A DNA stretch of 64,000 nt. It comes from Tropicimonas sp. IMCC34011. Its GTDB lineage: Bacteria; Pseudomonadota; Alphaproteobacteria; Rhodobacterales; Rhodobacteraceae. Within the stretch, counting starts at the first letter, position 1. Every line of letters begins with the position of its first letter. Location of the stretch: NCBI RefSeq assembly GCF_003390865.1, contig NZ_QMEJ01000001.1, positions 558,001-622,000 on the forward strand, in the 5' to 3' direction. The notes beneath the pieces are model-generated. The model was not told the origin of the DNA and searched no databases. It saw only the letters and a program-made list of their open reading frames with translations. A program made the position numbers and the translations under genes. Shown here piece by piece: positions 34,133-43,069 of this stretch.

Positions 34133-34780
34133 ATGACCGAGTCGCTTCATACCCTCCTGTCCCGGACCTCCCGCAGCGCGCGGCCCGCGATGACGCTCCT
34201 GCCGGGCGTGGACCTCGCCCTCGGCCGGACGCACGAGATCTGCGGTCCCGCCAGGCGCACACTCGCCGTTGCCATCGCCGGCGCCCGCCCCGGCCCGGTC
34301 ATCTGGATCGTGCCGGCCTGGTATCCCGAACGGCTGAACGGCGAGGGGCTGACCCGCTGGATGGATCCCGCCCGCGTCTACACCGTGACGCCGCGGCGGG
34401 AGGAGGATCTGCTGTGGTGCATGGAGGAAAGCCTGCGCTCGGGCTCCGTCCCCACCGTGGTGGCCGAGCTGCCCCGTCCGCCGGGGCTGACACCGGTGCG
34501 GCGGCTGCACCTGGCCGCGGAGACGGGGTCCGAGCGGAAGGACGATCCGGCGCACTGGCCGATGGGGCTGATCCTGACGGCGGAGGGTGGCTCCGCCGGG
34601 ATCGAGACGCGCTGGTCCCTGGCCTCGCGGCATTCGGAGGCGCCGAAGAAGAGCTTCGGACGCTGGCGCATCAGCCGTCTCAGGGCCCGCTCCGCCCCGA
34701 CGGCGGATTGGATGCTCACCGCGCGCGAGGGACCGGACCGGCGCCTGAGCCTCGTGCCGCTTCTGGGCGGGCTCGCCTGA
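34133..34780 (+). CDS. ImuA-like protein (RecA-fold SOS mutagenesis accessory)
   Basis: A 215-residue protein with the layout of ImuA. TLLPGVDLALGRTHEICGPAR is followed by VIWIVPAWYPERL and the hallmark EEDLLWCMEESLRSGSVPTVVAEL. ImuA normally acts with ImuB and DnaE2 in DNA-damage-induced mutagenesis. There is no Walker A Lys, as is common in ImuA. Neither imuB nor dnaE2 follows: the next gene is a DUF6476 protein on the other strand. The ATG at 34133 is 17 bp after a LexA box. The family call is from recognisable motifs, the SOS role from the operator. Confidence 0.72.
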   Translation: MTESLHTLLSRTSRSARPAMTLLPGVDLALGRTHEICGPARRTLAVAIAGARPGPVIWIVPAWYPERLNGEGLTRWMDPARVYTVTPRREEDLLWCMEESLRSGSVPTVVAELPRPPGLTPVRRLHLAAETGSERKDDPAHWPMGLILTAEGGSAGIETRWSLASRHSEAPKKSFGRWRISRLRARSAPTADWMLTAREGPDRRLSLVPLLGGLA

Positions 34781-34784
34781 GCGC

Positions 34785-35138
34785 TCAGGGCAGCGCGACG
34801 GCGACCTCGTCCAGCACCGTTCCGTCCGCCCCGAGGATCAGGATGCGGCCGTCATCGGTGACCACCGCCCACCATCCGTCTCCGCGGGTCACCGCAAGGG
34901 GCGTTGCGCCCGGCGGCAGGTCCGGGCTATCGGGGAAGGCCGGCGGTGCCGAGGGGGCCGACAGGCGCAGCGCGACGAGACCGCTCACGGTGCCGACACC
35001 GAGGATCATCGTCACCAGAAGCGCCATGACGAGCCCCCTCAACCAGCGCAGCGCGCGCAGGTCGGCCGGGTCCGGCGGCGGGCCGGCCGGGAGCACCTCC
35101 CCGGCATCTGAATCGGGCGTGAGCGAAGGGCGGTCCAT
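34785..35138 (-). CDS. DUF6476 family small membrane protein
   Basis: A 117-residue protein with an acidic, Pro-rich cytoplasmic N-terminus, one membrane span (GLVMALLVTMILGVGTVSGLVALRL) and a small beta-rich outer domain (WWAVVTDDGRILILGADGTVLDEV). It is typical of Rhodobacterales, next to rluD. The function is unknown. Its ATG (35138-35136) overlaps the divergent TTG start of rluD in the five bases CATTG. Confidence 0.82.
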   Translation of the reverse strand: MDRPSLTPDSDAGEVLPAGPPPDPADLRALRWLRGLVMALLVTMILGVGTVSGLVALRLSAPSAPPAFPDSPDLPPGATPLAVTRGDGWWAVVTDDGRILILGADGTVLDEVAVALP

Positions 35139-36178
35139 TGGAAGACCTCGAAGACGCGATATGGGTGACGATCGGAGCCGAGCCGCCGGGTCGGCTTGAT
35201 AAGGCGCTTTCGCGGGATGTGCCAGAGAGCGCCGCGCTCAGCCGCTCGCGCCTCGCAAGGCTCATAGAGAACGGCCATGTCAGCCGGGACGGCGCGCCCC
35301 TCACCGATCCCAGGGCCAGGGTCGCCGAGGGCGATCGTCTTCGCATCGACGTGCCGCCCCCTGCCCCGACCCACATGACGGCCGAGGACATCCCGCTCGA
35401 CATTGCCTTCGAGGACGCTCACCTGATCGTGGTGAACAAGCCCGCCGGCATGGTCGTCCACCCCGCCCCCGGAACGCCCTCCGGCACCCTCGTCAACGCG
35501 CTCCTCGGGCATTGCGGCGAGACGCTCTCCGGCGTCGGCGGCTCGGCCCGTCCCGGCATCGTGCACCGGATCGACAAGGAGACATCGGGGCTTCTCGTCG
35601 TGGCCAAGTCCGACGCCGCCCATCACGGCCTCGCCGCGCAGTTCGAGGCGCATACCGCCGACCGGCGGTACCTCGCGATCTGCCACGGCGCGCCGGATCC
35701 GGCCGATCCCCGTCTTGGCGGTATGTCCGCCGCGCGCTGGGAAGACGGCGGCGTCCTCAGGATCGAGACGCGTCTCGGCCGTCATCCCAAGGACCGTCAG
35801 AGACAGGCCGTCCAGCAATCGGGCGGACGCCGGGCCGTGACCCGCGCCCGGGCCCGCGAGACCTTCGGGACGCCTCCGGCCGCCGCTCTGCTGGAATGCC
35901 GCCTCGAAACCGGGCGCACCCACCAGATCCGCGTCCACCTGTCGCACCTGGGCTTTCCGCTTGCAGGCGATCCGGTCTACGGAGGTCGCCGCCGAGCACC
36001 CCCGAAGTCCCTCGGCGCGGCGGCCGAAGCGATGGATCGCTTTGAAAGGCAGGCACTTCACGCCGCCACCCTGGCGTTCGTTCATCCCGTGAGCGAAGAG
36101 CGGCTCTCCTTCGAAGCCCCCCTGCCGGAGGACATGACGGCGCTTCTCGGGGCCCTCCGCGCCTCGGGTCCGGCCTGA
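35138..36178 (+). CDS. RluD-type 23S rRNA pseudouridine synthase
   Basis: A 346-residue enzyme with an N-terminal S4 domain (RLDKALSRDVPE and SRSRLARLIENGHVSRDG) and an RluA-type catalytic domain. The active-site Asp is in GIVHRIDKETSGLLVVAK. The block TGRTHQIRVHLSHLGFPLAGDPVYGG is also diagnostic. The TTG at 35138 is taken as start because GAAGG lies 9 bases upstream; a GTG at 35165 is the alternative. It is divergent from DUF6476 with overlapping start codons, and rpoH follows on the same strand. Confidence 0.92.
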   Translation: MEDLEDAIWVTIGAEPPGRLDKALSRDVPESAALSRSRLARLIENGHVSRDGAPLTDPRARVAEGDRLRIDVPPPAPTHMTAEDIPLDIAFEDAHLIVVNKPAGMVVHPAPGTPSGTLVNALLGHCGETLSGVGGSARPGIVHRIDKETSGLLVVAKSDAAHHGLAAQFEAHTADRRYLAICHGAPDPADPRLGGMSAARWEDGGVLRIETRLGRHPKDRQRQAVQQSGGRRAVTRARARETFGTPPAAALLECRLETGRTHQIRVHLSHLGFPLAGDPVYGGRRRAPPKSLGAAAEAMDRFERQALHAATLAFVHPVSEERLSFEAPLPEDMTALLGALRASGPA

Positions 36179-36278
36179 CACATGCCTCATTTCGCCGTGA
36201 AACCGCGACGGTAACCCTTCATTAATGCGTTGTTTCCATGTTCGATGCGGACGCGGCAGAAATCCGGACCGGACGAAC

Positions 36279-36306
36279 TTGAACTGATCGGTTTAGTTCT
36301 TATATC
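36279..36306 (+). promoter_or_regulatory. Probable rpoH promoter
   Basis: TTGAAC at 36279-36284 and TATATC at 36301-36306 with a 16-bp spacer, 64 bp before the rpoH ATG. The surrounding stretch is clearly AT-richer than the genes. The -35 region also reads CTTGAAC, like sigma-32 promoters, so autoregulation is possible. Confidence 0.5.
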
Positions 36307-36369
36307 TGATCCAACAGGCGAGGCATGCCTTTGAACATGTGCCCGCCCGCTCGACACGGAGGGAAGGTC

Positions 36370-37269
36370 ATGGCCAATTTTGCAAGTCTCCCGGCACCGT
36401 CGCCGGAACAGGGCCTCAACCGCTATCTGCAGGAAATCCGGAAGTTTCCGATGCTGGAGCCGGAGCAGGAATACATGCTCGCCAAGCGCTGGACCGACCA
36501 TGAGGACAGCGAGGCGGCGCACCAGCTCGTCACGTCCCACCTGCGTCTCGCGGCGAAGATCGCCATGGGCTATCGCGGCTACGGCCTGCCGCAGGCCGAG
36601 GTGATCTCGGAGGCGAATGTCGGCCTGATGCAGGCCGTCAAGCGGTTCGATCCGGAGAAGGGCTTCCGTCTCGCGACTTACGCGATGTGGTGGATCCGTG
36701 CCTCCATCCAAGAGTACATCCTTCGGTCCTGGAGCCTCGTGAAGCTGGGCACGACCAGCGCGCAGAAGAAGCTGTTCTTCAACCTCCGCAAGGCCAAGGC
36801 CCGCCTTGGCGCGCTCGAAGAAGGCGATCTGCGGCCGGACAACGTCAAGCGGATCGCCACTGATCTCGGGGTCACCGAAGAAGAGGTGATCAGCATGAAC
36901 CGCCGGATGTCCGGCGGGGATGCCTCGCTCAACGCGATGATCGGCAGCGACGGCGACAGCTCGACGCAATGGCAGGACTGGCTCGAGGACGAGGATGCCG
37001 ACCAGGCCGAAGCCTACGCCGAGAGTGACGAGATGAGCGTCCGGCGGGAGCTTCTGATGGAAGCGATGGAGGTGCTGAACGACCGTGAGAAGGACATTCT
37101 TACCCAGCGCCGTCTTGCAGAGCCGTCCGTGACCCTCGAAGACCTCTCCGGCGTCTACAATGTCAGCCGGGAGCGGATCCGCCAGATCGAGGTCCGCGCC
37201 TTCGAGAAGCTCCAGAACCGGATGCGCTCCCTCGCGTCGGAGCGCGGCGTGGTGGCCGAACCGGTCTGA
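36370..37269 (+). CDS. rpoH: RNA polymerase heat-shock sigma factor RpoH (sigma-32)
   Basis: A 299-residue group 3 sigma factor. The RpoH box QKKLFFNLRKAK (~134-145) separates it from RpoD. Region 2 is seen in ATYAMWWIRASIQEYILRSW and region 4 in [33 protein letters not shown]. The ATG at 36370 (MANFASLPAPSPEQG) has a near-perfect GGAGGGAAGG upstream. Rhodobacterales often carry two rpoH genes; which of them this is cannot be told here. A strong terminator follows at 37297. Confidence 0.96.
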   Translation: MANFASLPAPSPEQGLNRYLQEIRKFPMLEPEQEYMLAKRWTDHEDSEAAHQLVTSHLRLAAKIAMGYRGYGLPQAEVISEANVGLMQAVKRFDPEKGFRLATYAMWWIRASIQEYILRSWSLVKLGTTSAQKKLFFNLRKAKARLGALEEGDLRPDNVKRIATDLGVTEEEVISMNRRMSGGDASLNAMIGSDGDSSTQWQDWLEDEDADQAEAYAESDEMSVRRELLMEAMEVLNDREKDILTQRRLAEPSVTLEDLSGVYNVSRERIRQIEVRAFEKLQNRMRSLASERGVVAEPV

Positions 37270-37296
37270 CCCGAGTTCAAGACCTGACTGCAAGCG

Positions 37297-37335
37297 CACC
37301 CGGCCGCAGATGATGCGGCCGGGTGTTCTTTGTTG
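37297..37335 (+). terminator. Rho-independent terminator of rpoH
   Basis: A perfect 12-bp stem (37297-37308 with 37314-37325, CACCCGGCCGCA / TGCGGCCGGGTG), a 5-nt loop GATGA, then the T-rich tract TTCTTTGTTG. It starts 27 bp after the stop codon. Confidence 0.85.
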
Positions 37336-37685
37336 AGGGGGGGGAAGATGCGTAGGCGCGCACGTCCGGGCATGCGTCGAACGAGGAGCCATCGCCCCTT
37401 CACTTGATGCCGTGCGGCAGAGGGACGGCACTATTTCGCCCCGAACGTTGCCAGACCCGAAGGGCCGCCTCGGGCCAATTCGTCGAACGCCGGACGGGAC
37501 AGGCCGGGCTATCCGCCATAAGCCTTCGTTGCCCCGGAACGCAGTCACGCAATGCCCCCTTGGACGCGCACGGCCTCAAACCGGGCCACGCGCAGGGCGC
37601 TCCTTTCACGCGCACTTCGCCAGCCCTTTTCCCCTCCTCCCCCCTTCGCTACCGTCCGCAAAGCTGGTTCACGGGAGGAAAACGC
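37336..37685. other. Gene-free interval (350 bp) before the Gfo/Idh/MocA gene
   Basis: Nothing with coding character was seen. The open frames crossing it lack ribosome binding sites and read as Arg/Pro-rich noise. A G-run (about 37337-37345) and a C/T-rich stretch just before the GGGAGGAAAACGC ribosome binding site are the only compositional features. Confidence 0.5.
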
Positions 37686-38663
37686 ATGAGCGAACAACCG
37701 ATCCGCTGGGGTATCCTTGGCGCAGCAGACTTCGCGCAGCGGCAGATGGCCCCTGCGATCCACAGCGCGAGAGGCGCCGTTCTCGCCGCGCTCGGCACGT
37801 CCTCGTCCGAGAAGGCCGCGCCGTTCCAGTCCCTGAACCCGGATCTGCGGGTCCTCGACAGTTACGACGCCGTCCTGCAGGACCCGGACATCGACGCGGT
37901 CTATATCCCCCTGCCGAACGCGCTCCATGTCGAGTGGACGGAGAAGGCGCTTCGAGCGGGCAAGCACGTCCTGACCGAAAAACCCATCGCCATGGAGGCC
38001 GAGGAGATCGACCGGCTGATCGCGGTGCGGGACGAGACCGGATTGCAGGCTGCCGAGGCCTACATGATCGTGCATCACCCCCAATGGCAGCGCGTGCGGG
38101 AGATGCTCAGCGGAGGCGTGATCGGGACGCTGCGGCATGTCACCGGCTTCTTCGGCTTCAACAACACCGACTTGTCGAACATCCGCAACCGCGCCGGTGA
38201 CGGCGGCGGGATCATTCCCGATATCGGCGTCTACGTCTACGGCTCCACACGCTGGGCCACCGGGCAGGAGCCGGTCGAGATCACCGCCGCGGATCTGACA
38301 TGGGAGAACGGCGTCGATGTCTCTGCCTCCGTCGCCGCCCGTTTCCAGGGATTTACCGCGAACTGGCTGACCTCCATGCGGATCGACAACGCGCAACGCA
38401 TGGTCTTCCTGGGCGATGCCGGCGCGATCGAGGTGCACACGCCGTTCAACGCGCAGTCCTACGGCGAAGCACGGATCTCCCTGCGCCAGGGCATGACGGT
38501 GACGGAAGAGCGCTTCCCGGACGCCGCCCAGTACGTCTTGCAAGTCGAAGCATTCGGCGCGGCGATCCGCGGCGAGCGGCCGTTCCCGTGGACGCTGGAG
38601 GACGCGCGGGGGACCCAGGCTGTCATCGACGCCGTTTACGAGGCGGGAAATCCGCCGATGTAG
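37686..38663 (+). CDS. Gfo/Idh/MocA family oxidoreductase
   Basis: A 325-residue NAD(P)-dependent dehydrogenase. The Rossmann start is RWGILGAADFA, the conserved EKP motif is in HVLTEKPIAM, and the C-terminal GFO_IDH_MocA_C domain follows (GGGIIPDIGVYVYGSTRW). Members act on sugars, inositols or trans-1,2-dihydrodiols; the substrate is not evident. The start at 37686 (MSEQPIRWGILG) is preceded by a perfect GGAGG. The gene stands alone after the rpoH terminator. Confidence 0.9.
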   Translation: MSEQPIRWGILGAADFAQRQMAPAIHSARGAVLAALGTSSSEKAAPFQSLNPDLRVLDSYDAVLQDPDIDAVYIPLPNALHVEWTEKALRAGKHVLTEKPIAMEAEEIDRLIAVRDETGLQAAEAYMIVHHPQWQRVREMLSGGVIGTLRHVTGFFGFNNTDLSNIRNRAGDGGGIIPDIGVYVYGSTRWATGQEPVEITAADLTWENGVDVSASVAARFQGFTANWLTSMRIDNAQRMVFLGDAGAIEVHTPFNAQSYGEARISLRQGMTVTEERFPDAAQYVLQVEAFGAAIRGERPFPWTLEDARGTQAVIDAVYEAGNPPM

Positions 38664-38729
38664 CGGCCGCGGGGAACGCGAGGCGCCCGTGCCTGTTGGG
38701 CTGCGAATTTGAGCTTCAGGAGAGGCGCG

Positions 38730-39443
38730 ATGAGCGAACCAGGGCGAAAGACGATCCTCGTGATCGGGGCGAACGGCGCGACGGGGCGCGACGCGGTGCA
38801 GGCCGCCCGCCGCCGCGGTCACAAGGTGATCGCATGTGAACCGCATTGGTCGCAGGACGAGAAGCCACAGGACCCGGATGTCGAGGCGCGGGATCTGGAC
38901 GTGATGTCGGGGGACCTCGCGCCGCAGCTTGAGGGTGCGGATGCAGTCGTGTCGGCCATCGGCGTGCCGTTGTCGCTGAAGACGGCCTTCGATCCGCCGC
39001 CGCTCTACACTCGCGGCGTGCGCAATACGATCACCGGAATGCGGAAGGCCGGCCTCTCCCGCCTCATCGTCATTTCCGCGGCATTCGTGGAGCAGCGACG
39101 CCATGGCCCGATCTGGTTCCAGATGTCGGCCATGAATGCCCTCCGCCGGGTCTACGACCAGATGGGCGCAATGGAGCACATGCTGGAGGCGTCAGACGAC
39201 TGGCTCAACTGGACCGCCGTGCGCCCCGGGTGGCTCATGGATGGCGAGGTCACCGGCGATTACCAGGTGTTCCCGGACCATCTGCCGAAAGAGGTCGTGA
39301 GAACCCGCCACGCCGACCTCGGAGACTTCATGGTGCGCCTTGCCGAAAGTGGCGAATGGTCCCGCCAGACCCCGGCCATCGGAAGACGGGAGGCGCCGGA
39401 CAAATCCTCGCCGAAGGAGCTGTTCAAGGAACTGGCTGGATAA
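38730..39443 (+). CDS. NAD(P)H-binding atypical SDR protein
   Basis: A 237-residue Rossmann-fold protein of the NAD(P)-binding/NmrA-like atypical SDR type. VIGANGATGRDAVQAARRRGH is the nucleotide-binding start. VVSAIGVPLS, RLIVISAAFVEQ and NWTAVRPGWLMDG follow. There is no YxxxK catalytic pair, so a reductase or a redox-sensing protein are both possible. The start at 38730 has AGGAG upstream. It is 66 bp after the Gfo/Idh/MocA gene and probably co-transcribed with it. Confidence 0.85.
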   Translation: MSEPGRKTILVIGANGATGRDAVQAARRRGHKVIACEPHWSQDEKPQDPDVEARDLDVMSGDLAPQLEGADAVVSAIGVPLSLKTAFDPPPLYTRGVRNTITGMRKAGLSRLIVISAAFVEQRRHGPIWFQMSAMNALRRVYDQMGAMEHMLEASDDWLNWTAVRPGWLMDGEVTGDYQVFPDHLPKEVVRTRHADLGDFMVRLAESGEWSRQTPAIGRREAPDKSSPKELFKELAG

Positions 39444-39457
39444 GGGAATCCCGGCGG

Positions 39458-39481
39458 CCGGGCGCGCATCGGCACGCCCGG
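39458..39481. terminator. Possible bidirectional terminator hairpin
   Basis: CCGGGCG (39458-39464) / CGCCCGG (39475-39481) with a 10-nt loop, in the 64-bp gap between convergent genes. There is no T run. It is similar in form to the hairpin at 13123-13145. Confidence 0.35.
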
Positions 39482-39507
39482 TCCCGCTGTCCGGTACCGC
39501 TCGAGGC

Positions 39508-41328
39508 TCAGTCTTCCATGGCCTCGAGCTCGTCGATGAAGCTTGAGATCATCGACAGGCCCTTTTCCCAGAACGCGGGGTCGGAGGCGTCGAGACCGAA
39601 CGGCGCCAGAAGCTCCTTGTGGTGCTTGGAGCCGCCGGCCTTCAGCATCTCGAAGTACTTCTCCTGAAAGCCCTCCGGCGCTTCCTCGTAGGAGGCGTAG
39701 AGCGCGTTCACGAGACCGTCTCCGAAGGCATAGGCATAGACATAGAAGGGCGAGTGCACGAAGTGCGGGACGTAGGTCCAGAACGTCTCGTAGCCCTCCA
39801 TGAAGGTAAATGCGGGCCCGAGGCTCTCCCCTTGCACGCTCATCCACAGCGCGTTGATGTCCTCCACCGTGAGCTCGCCATGGCGACGCGCCTCGTGCAG
39901 TTTGCATTCGAAATCGTAGAACGCGATCTGCCGGACGACGGTGTTGATCATGTCCTCGACCTTGCCAGCGAGCAGGACCTTGCGCTCCTTGTCGGTCCCG
40001 GCCGCGGCGAGCATCTTCCGGAAGGTCAGCATCTCTCCGAAGACGGACGCGGTCTCGGCCAGCGTCAGCGGTGTGTTGGCCAGAAGCTCCCCCTGCCCGG
40101 CCGCGAGGCGCTGGTGGACGCCGTGGCCAAGCTCGTGCGCCAGCGTCATCACATCGCGCGGTTTGCCGAGGTAGTTCAGCATCACGTAGGGGTGCACGTC
40201 GACCACGGTCGGATGCGCGAAGGCGCCCGGCGCCTTGCCCGGCTTCACCGCGGCATCGGTCCAGCCCTTAGAGAAAAACGGCTCGGCCAGCTCCGCCATG
40301 CGCGGGTCGAACCCGGCATAGGCGGACATCACCATCTCCTGCGCCTCGTTCCAGCCGATGACGCGCTCGGTCTCCATCGGCAGGGGCGCGTTGCGGTCCC
40401 AGACCTCCAGCGTGTCCAGCCCCATCCACTTGCGCTTGAGCTCGTAGTACCTGTGCGAGAGGCGCGGATAGGCGTTCACCACGGCATTGCGCAGCGCCTC
40501 GACCACCTCGGGCTCGACATGGTTGGACAGGTGCCGGCCCGTCTGCGGCGTCGGCATGGAGCGCCAGCGATCCTCGATCTCCTTCTCCTTGGCGAGCGTG
40601 TTGTGCACCCGCGCGAAGAGCCGGACGTTCTGCCCGAAGACGCGCGCCAGTTCGCGCGCCGCGGCCTCGCGGGTGTCGCGGGCGCGGCTCGTCAGGAGGT
40701 CGAGCGTCGCTTCGAGGCTCCGTGTCTCACCCTCGACGGTGAATTCGAGGCCCGCCATTGTCTCGTCGAAGAGGCGGTTCCAGGCAGAGGCGCCGACGGT
40801 CGACTGGTCGTGCAGGAACTTCTCGAGCTCGTCCGAGAGCTGGTAGGGCCGCATTGCCCGCATCCGCTCGAAGATCGGGCGATAGCGCGCCAGATCGTCA
40901 TTGTGGGACAGAAGATCCTCGAGATGGGCATCCTCGATCCGGTTCATCTCCAGCGAGAAGAAAACGAGCGGCGTGGTGTAGTCCGTCACCTTCTGCTGCG
41001 CATCGCCGATGAACTTGGCGCGCTCGCCGTCGGTGGTGTTCTGATAGTAGCGCAGGCCGGCATAGGACATCAGGCGTCCGGCGACGATGTCGATCCGCTC
41101 GTAGCGCAGGACGCAGTCGAGCATCCCGGCGCTGTCCAGCGAGGCCAGCTTGCCCTCGAAATCCTCCGCGAAGGAGCGGCAGGCCTCTTCCAGCCAGTCG
41201 AGATCGCGCTTGAACTCGGCGCCGTCCGGCGCGGGGTAGAGATCGCTCAGATCCCATTCCGGCAGGTCGCCGAAATCGCGCTCCCCGGCCGTGGCATTTG
41301 CATCGCGGAGCGGCTTGGGGTCGAACAT
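39508..41328 (-). CDS. Oligoendopeptidase F (M3B metallopeptidase)
   Basis: A 606-residue cytosolic zinc endopeptidase that degrades short peptides. The zinc motif is TLAHELGHGVHQ (HExxH), with the downstream Glu ligand in TLAETASVFGEM. The family substrate-binding region FMEGYETFWTYVPHFVHSPFYVYAYAFGD lies near the C-terminus. The ATG at 41328 (MFDPKPLRDANA) is chosen because GGAGG stands 5 bases upstream, although codons for MEAP precede it in frame. It converges on the SDR-like gene at 38730. Confidence 0.93.
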   Translation of the reverse strand: MFDPKPLRDANATAGERDFGDLPEWDLSDLYPAPDGAEFKRDLDWLEEACRSFAEDFEGKLASLDSAGMLDCVLRYERIDIVAGRLMSYAGLRYYQNTTDGERAKFIGDAQQKVTDYTTPLVFFSLEMNRIEDAHLEDLLSHNDDLARYRPIFERMRAMRPYQLSDELEKFLHDQSTVGASAWNRLFDETMAGLEFTVEGETRSLEATLDLLTSRARDTREAAARELARVFGQNVRLFARVHNTLAKEKEIEDRWRSMPTPQTGRHLSNHVEPEVVEALRNAVVNAYPRLSHRYYELKRKWMGLDTLEVWDRNAPLPMETERVIGWNEAQEMVMSAYAGFDPRMAELAEPFFSKGWTDAAVKPGKAPGAFAHPTVVDVHPYVMLNYLGKPRDVMTLAHELGHGVHQRLAAGQGELLANTPLTLAETASVFGEMLTFRKMLAAAGTDKERKVLLAGKVEDMINTVVRQIAFYDFECKLHEARRHGELTVEDINALWMSVQGESLGPAFTFMEGYETFWTYVPHFVHSPFYVYAYAFGDGLVNALYASYEEAPEGFQEKYFEMLKAGGSKHHKELLAPFGLDASDPAFWEKGLSMISSFIDELEAMED

Positions 41329-41470
41329 CGGGGCCTCCATGGCGTGGCAGCGTCGTTTGAGGGTCCAAGGGTTAGGAGGGTTGGCGGCGGGAGGCAAGAC
41401 GGGGCGGTGAGACGGTCCGAGCGCCCTGCCCTCGATCAAGGCCCGGCGGGCCAACCTCGCCCGGCGGCAT

Positions 41471-43069
41471 TCATCCGTACGCCGCCAGCATGTCCTTCAG
41501 ATCATCCAGAGTGTTGGCCTCTTCCGCTGGCTTGTCGAGGCGCCAGCGGCTCATGCGGGGGAAGCGGAGCGCCACGCCGGACTTGTGTCGCGGGCTCTTC
41601 TGGATCCCCTCGAATGCAATCTCGAAGACATGGACCGGCTTCACCTGCCGCACGGGCCCGTAGCGTTCCAGCGTGTTCTTGCGCACCCAGGCGGTGATCT
41701 TGCGGAATTCGGCATCGGTCAGGCCCGAATACGCCTTGGTGAACGGGACCAGCGCCTCTCCGTCCCGTACGGCAAAAGTGAAATCGGTGAAGAGGTTGGC
41801 GCGGCGGCCGTGCCCCTGCTGGGCGTAGATCATCACCGCGTCGATCATCAGCGGATCGACCTTCCACTTCCACCAATCCCCCTTCTTCCGGCCCGAGAGA
41901 TAGGGGGACGCGCGGCGCTTGAGCATGACGCCCTCGGCCTGCCGCTCCCGGCTCTCTGCGCGCAAAGCCGCAAGCGCGTCCCACGTCTCGAACGTCAGGA
42001 GCGGCGAGGGCCTGATCGGGCATTCCGGGGGCAGGTCGGCGAGGGCCGCATCGAGCAGCGCCCGGCGGTCGTCGAAGGGCCGCGCGCGGATGTCCTCGCC
42101 GTTCCATTCCAGAAGGTCGTAGGCGCGGATCACGACGGGGGCGTCGCGCAGAAGCGCCTTCGGCACCGTCTTTCGCCCGATCCGTTTCTGCAGCGCGTTG
42201 AACGACATCGGGGCGTCCGCCCCCTCCTCCCAGGCGAGGAGTTCGCCGTCGATCACGGTGCCCGGCGGCACGAAATCCCGCGTGACGGCGAGTTCCGGGA
42301 ACCGGTCCGTCATCAGTTCCTCGCCGCGGGACCACACGTGATGCTCCCCGCCGCGCAGGACGAGCTGCCCCCGGATGCCGTCCCACTTGTACTCCGCCGC
42401 CCAGTCTTCGGGCGCGCCCAGTTCCTCTGGTCCGGCGTCGAGCTGGTAGGCGAGATAAAAGGGATAGGGCCGCGACAGGTCCGCCGAAGGGTCGTGCGCG
42501 ACGATGAGGGCCTCCCATGTCGTCGTCTGCGGCGTCCAGTCTCCCATCAGGCGGTGCGCGAGGTCGGGCTCGTCGATCCCGGTCGCCTGCGCGAGCGCCC
42601 GCGTCATCAGCTTCTGCGACACGCCCATGCGGAAGCCGCCGGTCATCAGCTTGTTGAAGACGAACCGCTCAACCGGTCCCTGCCCGTCCCATGCGGCTAG
42701 AATGGTCGCCTTGCGCTCCACCTCGTCCATCTTCGGCAGCGCCTGGATCACGGCGATCCACTCGGCCAGAGGACGGTCGTCGCTGCCCCCTCCCTCGGGC
42801 AGGATGAGCGCGATGGTCTCGGCCAGATCGCCGACGATGGGATAGCTTTCCTCGAAGAGCCAGAGCGGCAGGCCCGCCCGCTCCGCCGCCCATTCGCGCA
42901 GGAGCGTGGAGGTGACAGTCCGCTTGGGGCGACGGCCGGAGAGGAGCGCGACGGTCCAGAGCCTGTCCGCCTCGGGCGCCTCTTGGAGGTACGCCGCGAG
43001 CGCAGCGACCTTGGCGTTGGTCTTCGTGGTCTGGTCGAGGGCGGTGAAGAGCCGAGCGAACCGCTTCAT
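41471..43069 (-). CDS. ATP-dependent DNA ligase (Lhr-ligase-exonuclease type)
   Basis: A 532-residue ligase with an N-terminal DNA-binding domain (~1-200), the nucleotidyltransferase core (AMP-accepting Lys228 in EYKWDGIRGQ, VIDGELLAW, EGVMLKRR, WKWKVDP) and an OB domain. This is the bacterial type usually called cisplatin-damage-response or ligase-associated ligase, distinct from the NHEJ LigD at 21.8 kb. Its ATG overlaps the stop of the MBL exonuclease (ATGA). Helicase Lhr and the phosphoesterase PdeM, the other two members of this cluster, are not present here. Confidence 0.93.
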   Translation of the reverse strand: MKRFARLFTALDQTTKTNAKVAALAAYLQEAPEADRLWTVALLSGRRPKRTVTSTLLREWAAERAGLPLWLFEESYPIVGDLAETIALILPEGGGSDDRPLAEWIAVIQALPKMDEVERKATILAAWDGQGPVERFVFNKLMTGGFRMGVSQKLMTRALAQATGIDEPDLAHRLMGDWTPQTTTWEALIVAHDPSADLSRPYPFYLAYQLDAGPEELGAPEDWAAEYKWDGIRGQLVLRGGEHHVWSRGEELMTDRFPELAVTRDFVPPGTVIDGELLAWEEGADAPMSFNALQKRIGRKTVPKALLRDAPVVIRAYDLLEWNGEDIRARPFDDRRALLDAALADLPPECPIRPSPLLTFETWDALAALRAESRERQAEGVMLKRRASPYLSGRKKGDWWKWKVDPLMIDAVMIYAQQGHGRRANLFTDFTFAVRDGEALVPFTKAYSGLTDAEFRKITAWVRKNTLERYGPVRQVKPVHVFEIAFEGIQKSPRHKSGVALRFPRMSRWRLDKPAEEANTLDDLKDMLAAYG

